A stretch of 64,000 bases of DNA from contig NZ_JBKQWU010000009.1 of the NCBI RefSeq assembly GCF_047275745.1, positions 1 to 64,000 on the forward strand. The letters run 5' to 3'. Below are positions 25,601 through 35,171 of this stretch, piece by piece (position 1 is the first letter of the stretch; the number at the start of each line of letters is the position of its first letter). Made by a program: the position numbers and the translations under genes. The notes below the pieces were generated by a model, which saw nothing but the letters and a program-made list of their open reading frames with translations, had not been told where the DNA came from and ran no database searches. The DNA is from Amaricoccus sp047275745. GTDB lineage: Bacteria; Pseudomonadota; Alphaproteobacteria; Rhodobacterales; Rhodobacteraceae.

Positions 25601-26464
25601 ATGCGAATGGAGCGTTTGACAGGTCGTGGTCTGGCGCTCCTGGTCATTCTCGGCACCACCGCGGTCGCGGGGTGCTCCGGCGATTACCACTTGCCGAGGT
25701 TCGGCGACGCCGAAGCCGCGCTGGAGACCAGAACGCCCGAGGAGATCTACCTTGACGGCGAGCGCTTGCTCGCGGAGGGCGGGGCCGAGCAGGCCGGCGA
25801 GACCTTTGGCGAAGTTGAGCGCCTATACCCGTATTCCGATTGGGCGAAGCGCGCGATGCTGATGTCAGCCTTCGCCTATCACGAGGCGGCGATGTACGAC
25901 GAGAGCCGCTCGGCGGCTGAACGGTATCTCGAATTCTTCCCCGCCGATGTCGATGCGCCCTATGCGCAGTTCATCATCGCGCTCTCCTACTACGACCAGA
26001 TCGTCGATATCGGCCGCGACCAGGACAACACCTTCCAGGCGCTGCAGGAGATGCGCGACATCATCGAGCGCTATCCGGACAGCGAATACGCCAAGTCGGC
26101 GCAGCTGAAGTTCGAGCTCGCTCTCGATCATCTCGCGGGCAAGGAGATGGAGATCGGCCGGTACTACCTCGGCCGGGGTCACTTCACCGCTGCGATCAAC
26201 CGGTTCCGCGTCGTGGTCGAGGAGTACCAGACCACGACACAGACGCCCGAGGCGCTCTATCGTCTGGTCGAGGCCTATCTCTCGCTCGGTCTTACCGAGG
26301 AAGCGCGCACGGCCGGCGCGATCCTGGGCCACAATTTCCAGGGCACGACCTGGTACCTGCGCGCCTATGCGCTGCTGACGGGGCAGGGGCTTCAGCCCGG
26401 CAATGTCGGCGACGGCTGGCTCAACCGGACCTACCGTCAGGTGGTCCTCGGGGAATGGCGCTGA
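25601..26464 (+). CDS. bamD: Outer-membrane assembly lipoprotein BamD
   Basis: 287 residues. Signal peptide with lipobox VAGC (Cys25), then about five TPR-like helix pairs: PEEIYLDGERLLAEGGAEQAGETFGEVERLYPYSDWA, YHEAAMYDESRSAAERYLEFFP, and so on. It is the essential partner of BamA in folding outer-membrane proteins. An internal Met at residue 3 is an alternative start. Its order after lpxC and before recN is common in alphaproteobacteria. Confidence 0.93.
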   Translation: MRMERLTGRGLALLVILGTTAVAGCSGDYHLPRFGDAEAALETRTPEEIYLDGERLLAEGGAEQAGETFGEVERLYPYSDWAKRAMLMSAFAYHEAAMYDESRSAAERYLEFFPADVDAPYAQFIIALSYYDQIVDIGRDQDNTFQALQEMRDIIERYPDSEYAKSAQLKFELALDHLAGKEMEIGRYYLGRGHFTAAINRFRVVVEEYQTTTQTPEALYRLVEAYLSLGLTEEARTAGAILGHNFQGTTWYLRAYALLTGQGLQPGNVGDGWLNRTYRQVVLGEWR

Positions 26465-26495
26465 CGACAACGCGCGGCGTCGCGGGAGGGGCCAG

Positions 26496-28145
26496 GTGCT
26501 GAGCACGCTCGCCATCCGGGACATGCTCCTGATCGCCGAGGCGGATCTGACCTTCGCCCCGGGCCTCAACGTGCTGACCGGCGAGACCGGGGCGGGCAAG
26601 TCGATCCTGCTCGACTCGCTCGGCTTCGTGCTCGGATGGCGGACGCGGGCGGATCTGGTCCGGCCGGGCGCGGCGCAGGGCGAGGTCACCGCGGAGTTCG
26701 CGCTGCCCGCCGGTCATGCCGCATTCGGCGTCTTGTCGGAGGCGGGGATCGAGGGCGCAGGTGAGCTCATCCTGCGGCGGACGGTGAGCGCGGAGGGCCG
26801 GCGGCAGGCCTATGTGAACGACCGCCGGGTCGCGGCGGAGACCTTGCGCGGTCTCTCGGACCTGCTGGTCGAGCTTCATGGCCAGGGCGACGACCGCGGC
26901 CTGCTCGATCCGCGTGGACATCGCGCGCTCCTCGACGCCTATGCCGGGCACGAGCCCCTTCTCGCCGCGACGCGCGCCGGCTGGACAGCGCTCTCGGAGG
27001 CGCGCAAGGCGCTCGACGCCGAGGAACGGGCGCTCGAAGACGCGGCGCGGGACGCGGATTACATCGAACACGCGCTGTCCGAGCTCGACGCGCTGAGCCC
27101 GGCGGCGAATGAGGAACCCGAGCTTGACGCCCGGCGCCGGGTGCTGCGCGCGGCAGCCCGGATACGGGAGGATGTGGCCAAGGCCGCCGAGGCGCTGGGG
27201 CCCGAGGGCGCGGAGGGGCCGCTCGTTCAGGCGCTCCGCTGGCTCGAAGGCGCCGCGGAGGAGGCTGAGGGCGCGGTCGACCCGGTGCTCGACGCGCTGG
27301 CGCGCGTGCTGGACGAGCTTTCCACCGCCGCCGGGGCGGTCGAGGCGCTGCTCGAAAGCCTCGCGTCCGATCCGGGGGAACTCGACGCGGTGGAGGAACG
27401 GCTGTTCGCGATCCGGGGGCTGGCCCGCAAGCACAACGTCGCGCCCGAGCTTCTGCCCGAACTCGCCGAGGATCTGCGCGCGCGACATGCCCGCGTCACC
27501 CAGGGCGCCGACGAGATCGCCCGGCTCACCGCCGCGGTCGGGGAGGCGGAGGCCGCCCATGCCGAGGCGGCGACGCGGGTCTCCGAAAGCCGCCGCGCCG
27601 GCGCCGCCCGGCTCGACGCTGCGATGCTGGAGCAGCTTGAACCGCTTCGCCTCGGCCGCGCGCTCTTCCTGACGGAGATCGAACCGGGGGAACCGGGGCC
27701 GGACGGAGCCGACAGGGTGCGGTTCGCGGCGGCGACCAATCCGGGCGCGCCCGCGGGGCCGCTGGAGCGGGTCGCCTCGGGTGGCGAACTCTCGCGCTTC
27801 CTGCTCGCGCTCAAGGTCTGCCTCAGCGCGCGCGGCGAGGACCCAACGCTCATCTTCGACGAGATCGACCGGGGCGTCGGCGGTGCGACCGCGGACGCGG
27901 TCGGGCGCCGGCTGCGCGCGCTGGGGGCGGAGGCGCAGGTGCTCGTCGTCACGCATTCGCCGCAGGTCGCCGCGCGGGGCGGGCACCACTGGCGCGTCGG
28001 CAAGGTGATCGAGGGCGGCGCGGCGGTGACGAAGGTCGAGCCGCTTGGCCAGGCGGCACGCGTCGAAGAGATCGCGCGCATGCTCGCGGGCGATACTGTC
28101 ACCGACGCGGCCCGGGCCGCGGCCCGGGCGCTGCTGGAGAGCTGA
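26496..28145 (+). CDS. recN: DNA repair protein RecN
   Basis: 549 residues, SMC-like. The Walker A loop GETGAGKSILLDSLGFVLG is near residue 30, a long Ala/Glu/Arg coiled coil covers about 160-370, and the C-terminal half has signature ASGGELSRFLLALK, Walker B LIFDEIDRGVGG and VVTHSPQVAARG. It acts in double-strand break repair. The GTG start at 26496 (VLSTLAIRDMLLIAEADL) has GGGAGGGG ahead; the frame reaching 26403 overlaps bamD and is not used. No GTTC-N7-GTTC SOS box is visible upstream. Confidence 0.94.
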   Translation: MLSTLAIRDMLLIAEADLTFAPGLNVLTGETGAGKSILLDSLGFVLGWRTRADLVRPGAAQGEVTAEFALPAGHAAFGVLSEAGIEGAGELILRRTVSAEGRRQAYVNDRRVAAETLRGLSDLLVELHGQGDDRGLLDPRGHRALLDAYAGHEPLLAATRAGWTALSEARKALDAEERALEDAARDADYIEHALSELDALSPAANEEPELDARRRVLRAAARIREDVAKAAEALGPEGAEGPLVQALRWLEGAAEEAEGAVDPVLDALARVLDELSTAAGAVEALLESLASDPGELDAVEERLFAIRGLARKHNVAPELLPELAEDLRARHARVTQGADEIARLTAAVGEAEAAHAEAATRVSESRRAGAARLDAAMLEQLEPLRLGRALFLTEIEPGEPGPDGADRVRFAAATNPGAPAGPLERVASGGELSRFLLALKVCLSARGEDPTLIFDEIDRGVGGATADAVGRRLRALGAEAQVLVVTHSPQVAARGGHHWRVGKVIEGGAAVTKVEPLGQAARVEEIARMLAGDTVTDAARAAARALLES

Positions 28146-28178
28146 ATCCGGTTCCGCGAGCCGCCGGACCGGAGGCCG

Positions 28179-28523
28179 TCAGAGCTGTTCGATCGTCACC
28201 AGGCTCGGGTCGAATGCGACATAGCCCGCGATCCTGGCGGCTTCCTCGGACGGCTCCTCGATGGTCCAGGCGGCGTCATCGATGGAGCGGCTCTTCAGGA
28301 CGACGTTGAAGAAGCTCGCCCGGCCCTTCTGGGTGTTCGGCAGCGAGGTGTCGGAGGCTTCGAGAAAGGCCATGGCCAGATCCTCGCGCGGGAAATAGAT
28401 CACCGGCTCCCGGTTCTGCTCGAGCAGTTCGAGCGCCCGCTTGCTGTCCCCGATCACCGCGCCATCGGCTCGGACGACCCAGCTGCCCTCCGCGGGCTGG
28501 ACTCGGATCTTGGCTGTCAGCAT
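28179..28523 (-). CDS. DUF427 family protein
   Basis: 114 residues, compact beta-rich domain. The pattern WVVRADGAVIGDSKRALELLE, VIYFPREDLAMAFLEAS and IAGYVAFDP is characteristic of DUF427, small cytosolic proteins of unknown biochemical role. It converges on recN with 33 bp between stops and lies 28 bp downstream of the aminopeptidase gene start side, on the same strand, probably co-transcribed. Confidence 0.8.
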   Translation of the reverse strand: MLTAKIRVQPAEGSWVVRADGAVIGDSKRALELLEQNREPVIYFPREDLAMAFLEASDTSLPNTQKGRASFFNVVLKSRSIDDAAWTIEEPSEEAARIAGYVAFDPSLVTIEQL

Positions 28524-28551
28524 CGGCTGGTCCTTTCGGCAAGCAATGGTC

Positions 28552-30354
28552 TCAGATAGGCGCGCAGGCGGCGGCGAGCCACCGCGCGGTTTCGGGAGCG
28601 ACCGCCGGTCCCACCTCGGCGAGCACGCGGGCGTGATAGGCGTCGAGCCAGGCCTTATCCTCGAGGCCGAGCAGGCCCGGATCGATCAGGCGGCGGTCGA
28701 TCGGCACCAGGGTGAGCGTCTCGAAGCCAAGCATCAGCCTTTCGCCACCCTCGGGGATCTCCGCCGTCCGGACGGCGGAGAGGTTCTCGGTTCGAATCCC
28801 GAACGCCCCCTCGCGGTAGTAGCCGGGCTCTACCGACACGATCATTCCCGGCAGGAGCGGCTCGGTTCCCCGGCCCGACAGGCTTTGCGGGCCCTCATGC
28901 ACACCGAGATAGGCGCCGACGCCATGCCCGGTGCCATGATCGAAGTCGAGCCCCGCCTGCCAGAGCGCCGCGCGTGCGAAAACGTCGATGTCCCGACCGG
29001 TGCGCCCCTCCGGCCAGCGCAGACGCGACACGGCGATGAGACCCTTCAGGACCAGGGTGAACGGGCGGATCGCCTCCCCGGGCACGGGACCGATCGCCAC
29101 GGTGCGGGTGATGTCGGTCGTGCCGTCCGGATATTGCCCGCCGCTGTCGACGAGAAGGAGCTCGCCGGGGCGGACCGGCCGGTTGCTCTCCTCGGTCACG
29201 CGGTAATGCACGATGGCGCCGTTCGGCCCGGCGCCGCAGATCGTCTCGAAGGAAATGTCGCGCAGCGCGCCCGTCGCGGTCCGAAGCGACTCGAGCTTCG
29301 TCACCACGTCGATCTCGGTCAGGTCGCCGCGGGGCCCCGCGGCATCGAGCCAGGCGAGGAAATCCGCCATCACCGCCGCGTCGCGCAGATGCGCGGCGCG
29401 CGCGCCGGCCAGTTCCGCCTCCGTCTTCCGGGCCTTCGGCAGCAGGCAGGGATCGGTCTCCCACACGACCTCGCTCCCGCCGTCGCGCAGCCGGTCGGCG
29501 ACCCAGACCGGCGCGCGGACCTTGTCGACTCCGACGCGACCCTCGAGCGCGTCGAGCGCCGGGCCGAAGTCCGCGCGCGGCGCCACGATGACCTCGGGAC
29601 CGAGATGGTCGCGCACGTCAGGCCCCGCCTGGGCGGGATCGATGAAGAGGCTGACCCGCCCATCGGCGCCAAGAATGGCTAGGGCGAGCGGCACCGGCGT
29701 GCGCGCGATGTCGGACCCGCGGATATTCAGGAGCCAGGCGATCGAATCGGGAAATGTCAGGACGAAGGCGGCGAGGTCGCGCTTGACCAGTCCGGCCGCG
29801 AGCTCCGCCCGTTTCTCCGCCGATGACCGGCCGGCGAAGCCTTCCGGATGCGGGACGATCGGCTCGGCGGGCGGCGCGGGCTGGTCGGTCCAGACCGTAT
29901 CGATCAGGTTCGGCACCCGGACGAGGCTGACCTGCCGGGGTTCGAGCACGCCCGCGAGGCGATCGATCTCGCCTTGCGTGTGAAGCCAGGGATCGAAGCC
30001 GACGCGGCCGCCACCGGTCAGAACCGAGGCGAGCCAGTCGCCCAGGCTGTCCTCTGGAATGCGCAGCGGCTCGAACAGGCCGACATCCACCTGATCGCGG
30101 ACCTGCAGCCGATAGCGGCCATCGACGAAGATCGCGGCGTGATCGCGCGCCGCCACCGCCATCCCGGCCGAGCCGGTGAAACTCGTGAGCCAGGCCAGAC
30201 GCTCGTCGCGGGGCGCCACGTTCTCGCCCTGATGCGCGTCGGCGCGGGGGATGAGAAAGGCGTCCACCCCGGCCTCCGCCATCGCGCCCCGGAGCGCCGC
30301 CAGTCTCGGAGCCCCCGTCGCGGGCGTGGTGCGTCGCCGGAAATCCTGAAACAT
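28552..30354 (-). CDS. pepP: Xaa-Pro aminopeptidase (M24B)
   Basis: 600 residues with two creatinase N-like domains (about 20-310) and a catalytic pita-bread domain. Metal ligands are visible: DSGGQYPDGTTDITRT (two Asp), HGTGHGVGAYLGVHEGP (His), VSVEPGYY (Glu) and GIRTENL (Glu). It removes N-terminal residues before proline. This is the longer, eukaryote-like form, not the 440-residue E. coli form. The ATG at 30354 has GGAGAGA directly upstream; the frame continues 35 codons further but with no similarity. Confidence 0.92.
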   Translation of the reverse strand: MFQDFRRRTTPATGAPRLAALRGAMAEAGVDAFLIPRADAHQGENVAPRDERLAWLTSFTGSAGMAVAARDHAAIFVDGRYRLQVRDQVDVGLFEPLRIPEDSLGDWLASVLTGGGRVGFDPWLHTQGEIDRLAGVLEPRQVSLVRVPNLIDTVWTDQPAPPAEPIVPHPEGFAGRSSAEKRAELAAGLVKRDLAAFVLTFPDSIAWLLNIRGSDIARTPVPLALAILGADGRVSLFIDPAQAGPDVRDHLGPEVIVAPRADFGPALDALEGRVGVDKVRAPVWVADRLRDGGSEVVWETDPCLLPKARKTEAELAGARAAHLRDAAVMADFLAWLDAAGPRGDLTEIDVVTKLESLRTATGALRDISFETICGAGPNGAIVHYRVTEESNRPVRPGELLLVDSGGQYPDGTTDITRTVAIGPVPGEAIRPFTLVLKGLIAVSRLRWPEGRTGRDIDVFARAALWQAGLDFDHGTGHGVGAYLGVHEGPQSLSGRGTEPLLPGMIVSVEPGYYREGAFGIRTENLSAVRTAEIPEGGERLMLGFETLTLVPIDRRLIDPGLLGLEDKAWLDAYHARVLAEVGPAVAPETARWLAAACAPI

Positions 30355-30559
30355 TCTCTCTCCGCGCTGGCGCCCGCCCGCCGGCACGCCCTCGCTCCGG
30401 TTTATCGAGCGTTTGCGATCACGGTCAATGAAGGATAGGTTCCGCAAACCACGATTCAACCTATGAGAGAGGCATGCGCCCGGCCCTCGCGATCCGGATG
30501 CTCGTGCTGGAGCCGGGCAGGCCGTCGCCGACTAGAGCGCCACGATCGGGGGGACGCTC

Positions 30560-30769
30560 ATGGCCCTGCCCATGGCGCTCGTCCTGTTGGTGCCGGGGGC
30601 GTGCTATGGATCACGCGGCAACGGTAAGTTGGGGGGCGTGGCGTCGTCTATGCGCCCGGGGTCATCGTCATGCGCCGACCGTCCCAATCTGGCCGAAGAT
30701 TTCAATACCGAACTGCGTTGGCAGGCGCTAGCAGTTCGATCAGATACCGCCCCAGAATGCGCGCCGTGA
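30560..30769 (+). CDS. Possible small ORF, 69 residues, unknown
   Basis: Begins MALPMALVLLVPGACYGSRG after a strong GGGGGGA ribosome site and looks like a short hydrophobic leader. The cysteine context (PGAC) does not match a good lipobox. Its last 68 bases overlap the convergent GIY-YIG gene, which weakens it. I see no family. It may be a remnant or chance reading in an otherwise empty 240-bp gap. Confidence 0.25.
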   Translation: MALPMALVLLVPGACYGSRGNGKLGGVASSMRPGSSSCADRPNLAEDFNTELRWQALAVRSDTAPECAP

Positions 30770-31532
30770 CGATCTCGTCAGGCCGATAGTGTCGCTGAAA
30801 CCATTCGGCGATAATTTGATTGCCGCCGATCAGCCGGACGCTCCCGTTCCCATTTGCGCGCCGATCGATGCGCGTGCTGATCGCTGGCATTCCATCGCCA
30901 AAGCGAATGGTTAGGAGCCCGTCGGCCTCGCCGAGAAGACTACTTGTAGCGCGCCCGGGATTGATGATGCCTCGATTGTAGTAGGTCGGCTTTAGCCGGA
31001 TCATGAAACGCCCGATTTCCGATCGCGCTTCCCCGCCATCGTCGATCAGTCCATCTTCGCCCAACTCCTTGTATTCCCGTTCGGCGGTTTCAGCGATCGT
31101 CTGGCCCTTCGTTCTGCCGTTCCAGGGCGGCGCGAACTTGAGGATCAGGATATCTTCCAGACCGCCGGCGAGATTGATTGTGAACCCCCGGAACATCAGA
31201 TCCGCAGGCGGAGCGAATGCGAAGATCTCGACGGTCTCCCCGCGCCCGAGAGCATCCTTAATCAGACCATGGCATTTCCAGTTCGTGCTCTGGGTGCCCG
31301 CTGGCTTGCAGTAACCTTTCAATCTCTGCCCTAGAGACCGAGAGGTCTTGCCAATATAGAGAACTTGATCTCCCAGGCAAAATGCGTAAAGCGCGTTGCT
31401 AGCTGCGAACCGCGCTGCCATGCGTTCCGCGATGCCATCAAGAAATCGGTAGGCGAGCCATCCATTCGTAGCATGCCACACAGCTGCGCGTTCGAAGCCG
31501 ATTTCAGTTAGATCGGTGGTGCCGAGCCGCAT
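30702..31532 (-). CDS. GIY-YIG domain protein in a lower-GC islet
   Basis: 276 residues from the ATG at 31532, which has an AGGGA site; a TTG 15 bases upstream is possible. The N-terminal part carries the GIY-YIG core: ALYAFCLG (first Tyr), LYIGKTSRSLGQRLKGY (second Tyr, catalytic Arg), and LEDILILKFAPPWNGRT with the metal Glu and the Asn. The C-terminal 110 residues have no family I recognise. Codon choice and composition are clearly less GC-rich than all neighbours, pointing to recent transfer. It stands alone: no methylase, transposase or restriction partner is adjacent. Confidence 0.7.
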   Translation of the reverse strand: MRLGTTDLTEIGFERAAVWHATNGWLAYRFLDGIAERMAARFAASNALYAFCLGDQVLYIGKTSRSLGQRLKGYCKPAGTQSTNWKCHGLIKDALGRGETVEIFAFAPPADLMFRGFTINLAGGLEDILILKFAPPWNGRTKGQTIAETAEREYKELGEDGLIDDGGEARSEIGRFMIRLKPTYYNRGIINPGRATSSLLGEADGLLTIRFGDGMPAISTRIDRRANGNGSVRLIGGNQIIAEWFQRHYRPDEIVTARILGRYLIELLAPANAVRY

Positions 31533-31671
31533 GCCATTCCCTGCCAAGTAGCGCTCCTACCCAAACGGCTCGTCTCGATGGACTCAGAGGGCCGGTCGGT
31601 TTCCGACGCACACAACCGCCTTGGGCCTCTGGCGTCTCGCGCCCCGGACACGTGCTAGAACCCCATGACCG

Positions 31672-32733
31672 TCAGCCCGCCTTCGGTCCCTCGTGAACCA
31701 GTTCGTGGATGAACCGGACCTTCTCGATCGCCGTCAGGCTCAGCGCGAAGGGGTAGAGGTCCGGTTGGCCCATGCTGCGGTTGAGGCTGTTGAGGGCCAC
31801 GGTCAGCGGCACCCAGGCGGCGATGAGCTGGTCGACGTCCGTTGTCCGGTAGGGGTCGAAGGAGATCCAGGTGTTGACCTCCGGTTCGTCGGAGACCGCC
31901 GGGTTGATCGCGACGCCGAAGCTCGCCGCCGTGTCGAGCGTGTCGATGATGTGCAGGTAATGCGTCCAGGTCTCGGCGAAATCCTCCCAGGGATGCATGG
32001 TCGCATAGGCGGAGACGTAGTTCATCTGCCAGTCGGGCGGGGCGCCGTTCCGGTAGTGCTCCTGCAAGGCCTCGTTGTAGTCCCGCCGCTCGTCGCCGAA
32101 GATCGCCCGGCAGGCTTCCTCGCGGCCGGAATCGCGCACCAGCATGTCCCAGTAGAAATGTCCGACCTCGTGCCGGAAATGGCCGAGCAATGTGCGGTAG
32201 GGCTCGCCCAGCGCCTCGCGGCGGCGCTCGCGCTCGGCGGGGTCGGCCTCGGCGATGTTGAGGGTGATCGCGCCTTCCTCGTGGCCGGTCAGGACCGGCG
32301 CCTGTCCCTGGATGTCGCCTAGGAAGCGGAAGCGGAGCCGCGAATGGGCGCCGCCGGGGCTCTCGAAGGGCAGGTTCAGCCGCATGAGCGCGTAGACGAG
32401 GCGGCGCTTGGCGATCTCGATCGCCTGCCAGAGCTCGAGATTGCCGGGGAGATTGAGGTCCGGCACCATCTCGTTCAGCCGGCAGGATTCGCAGAACGGC
32501 TCCTCGGACTCGACCGGAACCAGCCAGTTGCAGCCGAGCACCGCCGCGTTGTTGCAGGCACGCCAATGCGAGCCGTCGCCGTTGACTGGCGTCTGGCTGG
32601 CGTCGGTCTCCTGGTTCATCGCGCTCAGCGTGGTTCGCGCGGGCAGGTATCCGAGGGGAAAGCCGCAGCGGACGCAGCCGACATTCTCGAAATGCACCAA
32701 CTGGCCGCAGTTCTGGCAGGCGAAGATCTTCAT
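31672..32733 (-). CDS. Zinc-ribbon plus zincin-like metallopeptidase
   Basis: 353 residues. Two zinc-ribbon segments at the N-terminus (FACQNCGQ...CVRCG; CNNAAVLGC...FCESC) are followed by a domain containing HFRHEVGHFYW, a classic HExxH zincin site, and a likely third ligand region around DFAETWTHYLHIIDT. This matches a widespread group of uncharacterised putative zinc metallopeptidases (COG4307-type). No signal peptide is visible, so it is likely cytoplasmic. Substrate unknown. Confidence 0.8.
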   Translation of the reverse strand: MKIFACQNCGQLVHFENVGCVRCGFPLGYLPARTTLSAMNQETDASQTPVNGDGSHWRACNNAAVLGCNWLVPVESEEPFCESCRLNEMVPDLNLPGNLELWQAIEIAKRRLVYALMRLNLPFESPGGAHSRLRFRFLGDIQGQAPVLTGHEEGAITLNIAEADPAERERRREALGEPYRTLLGHFRHEVGHFYWDMLVRDSGREEACRAIFGDERRDYNEALQEHYRNGAPPDWQMNYVSAYATMHPWEDFAETWTHYLHIIDTLDTAASFGVAINPAVSDEPEVNTWISFDPYRTTDVDQLIAAWVPLTVALNSLNRSMGQPDLYPFALSLTAIEKVRFIHELVHEGPKAG

Positions 32734-32821
32734 TCGTAGGTTCCTTGCCCGCGGGGATCGGGAGCCCCGCGGGTCGCTTTGATCGTCGAGGAGTTGCCAG
32801 GCGCCGGGCGTCGGCCCGGTC

Positions 32822-33010
32822 TCAGGCGCGCGAGGCCCGGGGTCCGAAGAAGAACCAGGCGATGAAGCCCACCACCGGCAGGACCAGGATGCCGAGCACC
32901 CAGAGCACCTTGTTCAGCGTCTTGTCGTTCGAGCCGATCACCGAGATGATCGCCCATATGTCGAGTGCGAGGATGATGAGGCCAAGAATGCCACCGGTTT
33001 GAATGCGCAT
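32822..33010 (-). CDS. Small membrane protein, PLDc_N-type
   Basis: 62 residues starting MRIQTGGILGLIIL, with GGAGG before the ATG at 33010. Two membrane helices (about 5-25 and 37-56) and the pattern LDIWAIISVIGSNDKTLNKVLWVLGILVLPVVGFIAWFFFGPR match the phospholipase D N-terminal-type transmembrane domain that often occurs alone. Role unknown. Confidence 0.75.
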   Translation of the reverse strand: MRIQTGGILGLIILALDIWAIISVIGSNDKTLNKVLWVLGILVLPVVGFIAWFFFGPRASRA

Positions 33011-33156
33011 CTCGTGCCTCCGTCGCCGCGCCAGATCCAGTTCGCGCACGGAGTCCCTTCGCGGGTGCGCCCCGTGACGCGGGTTTCAACCTGTGCTGAG
33101 CGCAAAGGTTCCTCCTTTCCAAGCGAAAACTCACCGCCGGTGTTCACCGGGGAACG

Positions 33157-35031
33157 TCACCGGCGACCGCGGCGGCCTTCGCGCGCCGCGCGGCCGGGGT
33201 CGTTGTCGAAGAGCGCGGCGAGTTGCTCGGTCATCGCGCCGGCGAGCTGTTCCACATCGGTGATCGTCACCGCGCGGCTGTAGTAGCGCGTGACGTCATG
33301 GCCGATGCCGATCGCGATCAGCTCGACCGCGCGGCGGCGCTCGATCATCGCGATCACGTCGCGCAGATGCTTCTCGAGATAGTTCGCCGGATTGACGGAG
33401 AGGGTCGAGTCATCGACCGGCGCGCCATCGGAGATCACCATCAGGATGCGCCGTGCTTCGGCGCGTCCCGTCAGCCGCCGATGCGCCCATTCGAGCGCCT
33501 CGCCGTCGATGTTCTCCTTCAGGAGCCCCTCCTTCATCATCAGCCCGAGGTTCGCCCGCGACCGCCGCCAGGGCGCCTCAGCCGATTTGTAGATGATGTG
33601 ACGGAGGTCGTTCAGCCGGCCGGGCAGGGCGGGGCGCTGCTGGGCCAGCCATTGCTCGCGGCTCTGACCGCCCTTCCAGGCACGGGTGGTGAAGCCGAGG
33701 ATCTCGACCTTGACCTGACAGCGCTCCAGCGTGCGCGCCAGCACATCCGCCGAGATCGCCGCGATCGAGATCGGCCGGCCACGCATCGAGCCGGAATTGT
33801 CGAGCAGCAGCGTCACCACGGTATCGCGGAACTCGGTGTCGCGCTCGCGCTTGAAGCTCAGCGGCGTCATCGGATTGGCGACGACGCGGGCCAGGCGTCC
33901 GGCGTCGAGCGTGCCTTCCTCGAGGTCGAATTCCCAGGCGCGGTTCTGCTGCGCCTGAAGCCGGCGCTGCAGCCGGTTGGCGAGGCGCGACACGGCGCCC
34001 TTGAGCGGCTCCAGCTGCTGGTCGAGATAGGCGCGCAGCCGTTCGAGTTCCGCCGTATCCGCGAGATCCTCGGCGGCGATCTCCTCGTCGAACTTCGTCA
34101 AAAAGACCTTGTAACCCGGGTCGGCGTCGGAATGGGGCGGCGGCAGGTCGTCCTCCGGCGGCTCGGCCTGCTCGGCCATGACCTCCTCGTCGATGTCGCC
34201 CTCGTCGAGCGCCTCGGCCGCCGCGCGCATCTCCTCCGGGTCGCCCGCCTGGTCGGAGGTATTGTCCTCGGAAGAGGAATCGTCATCGGCCTGCTCGGGC
34301 GAGTCGCCTTCCGTCGATTCCTCGTTCCGCTGATCCTCGTCGGCCGCGGACTCGTCTTCCTCCTCGTCCTCGGTCAGCTCGTCGGGGTCGTCGCCAAGCT
34401 GATCGCCGTAGCCCAGTTCCTCGATCACGTGCCGCGCCGCCTTGGCGAAGGCGCGCTGGTCGCCGAGATTGTCGCGCAACTCCTCGAACGCGTCGCCGGC
34501 GCTCTGTTCGAGGAAGCCGCGCCAGAGATCCATGACGTTCTGCGCGCCGCCCGGCAGCGGCCGCCCGGTCGCGAGATGGCGCAGCAGATAGCCGGCCGCC
34601 TGCGCCATCGGCGCCTTGGTCTGGTCGGTGATCTCGGCATAGCCGTAGCGGCGCGCCTCCTCGGCGATCCGCGCGTCGATATTGCCGGCGGTCCCGGGCA
34701 TCGCCCGCGCCCCCATCGCCTCGCAGCGCGCCGTTTCCATGCTCTCGAAAAGCGCCGCCGCGATGTCTCCGCGCGGCGCATAGCGGTGGTGCAGCCCCGC
34801 GTCGTGGTAACGCAGCCTGAGCGCGTACGCGTCCGCCGTCCCGCGCGCCAGCATCACCTCGTCGCGCGTCATCCGCCGCGTCACCTGCGGCAGCCGCATG
34901 GTCTCGTTGCTCATCCCCGGCGGATCGACCGAGAAGCCGACGCTCAGATCCGGATCGCCCGCCATCGCCCGCGTCGCCTCGGCGAGGGCCTTCTTGAACG
35001 GATCGGCGGGATTGTCGCTGGGCTTGCTCAT
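33157..35031 (-). CDS. cobT: Cobaltochelatase subunit CobT
   Basis: 624 residues. An N-terminal alpha-helical region is followed by a very acidic, Glu/Asp-rich stretch (about 225-310) and a C-terminal von Willebrand A-type domain with the metal site DNSGSMRG (about residue 413) and ISDGAPVDDST. With CobS and CobN it inserts cobalt in aerobic cobalamin synthesis. CobT and CobS are here, CobN is not in the window, a split that is common in alphaproteobacteria. Start at ATG 35031. The gap to cobS (140 bp) allows co-transcription. Confidence 0.92.
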   Translation of the reverse strand: MSKPSDNPADPFKKALAEATRAMAGDPDLSVGFSVDPPGMSNETMRLPQVTRRMTRDEVMLARGTADAYALRLRYHDAGLHHRYAPRGDIAAALFESMETARCEAMGARAMPGTAGNIDARIAEEARRYGYAEITDQTKAPMAQAAGYLLRHLATGRPLPGGAQNVMDLWRGFLEQSAGDAFEELRDNLGDQRAFAKAARHVIEELGYGDQLGDDPDELTEDEEEDESAADEDQRNEESTEGDSPEQADDDSSSEDNTSDQAGDPEEMRAAAEALDEGDIDEEVMAEQAEPPEDDLPPPHSDADPGYKVFLTKFDEEIAAEDLADTAELERLRAYLDQQLEPLKGAVSRLANRLQRRLQAQQNRAWEFDLEEGTLDAGRLARVVANPMTPLSFKRERDTEFRDTVVTLLLDNSGSMRGRPISIAAISADVLARTLERCQVKVEILGFTTRAWKGGQSREQWLAQQRPALPGRLNDLRHIIYKSAEAPWRRSRANLGLMMKEGLLKENIDGEALEWAHRRLTGRAEARRILMVISDGAPVDDSTLSVNPANYLEKHLRDVIAMIERRRAVELIAIGIGHDVTRYYSRAVTITDVEQLAGAMTEQLAALFDNDPGRAAREGRRGRR

Positions 35032-35171
35032 GGTTCTGATAGACCGCGCGCGCGGTCGCTCCGCAAGGACATTTCTCGGCGCGGGCGGGCGTGAGCCTCG
35101 CGGGCGCGTCGGAGGCGCCGGTCCGGCCGCCGCGGGGGCTATCGCATCAGTTTCACCGGTCGGGCGACCGG

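Noticed and set aside
28770..28800. Stretch resembling a tRNA T-arm (GGTTCGAATCCCG)
   Set aside because: It lies within the conserved catalytic part of the Xaa-Pro aminopeptidase gene (GIRTENL region) and has no matching acceptor, D or anticodon arms.
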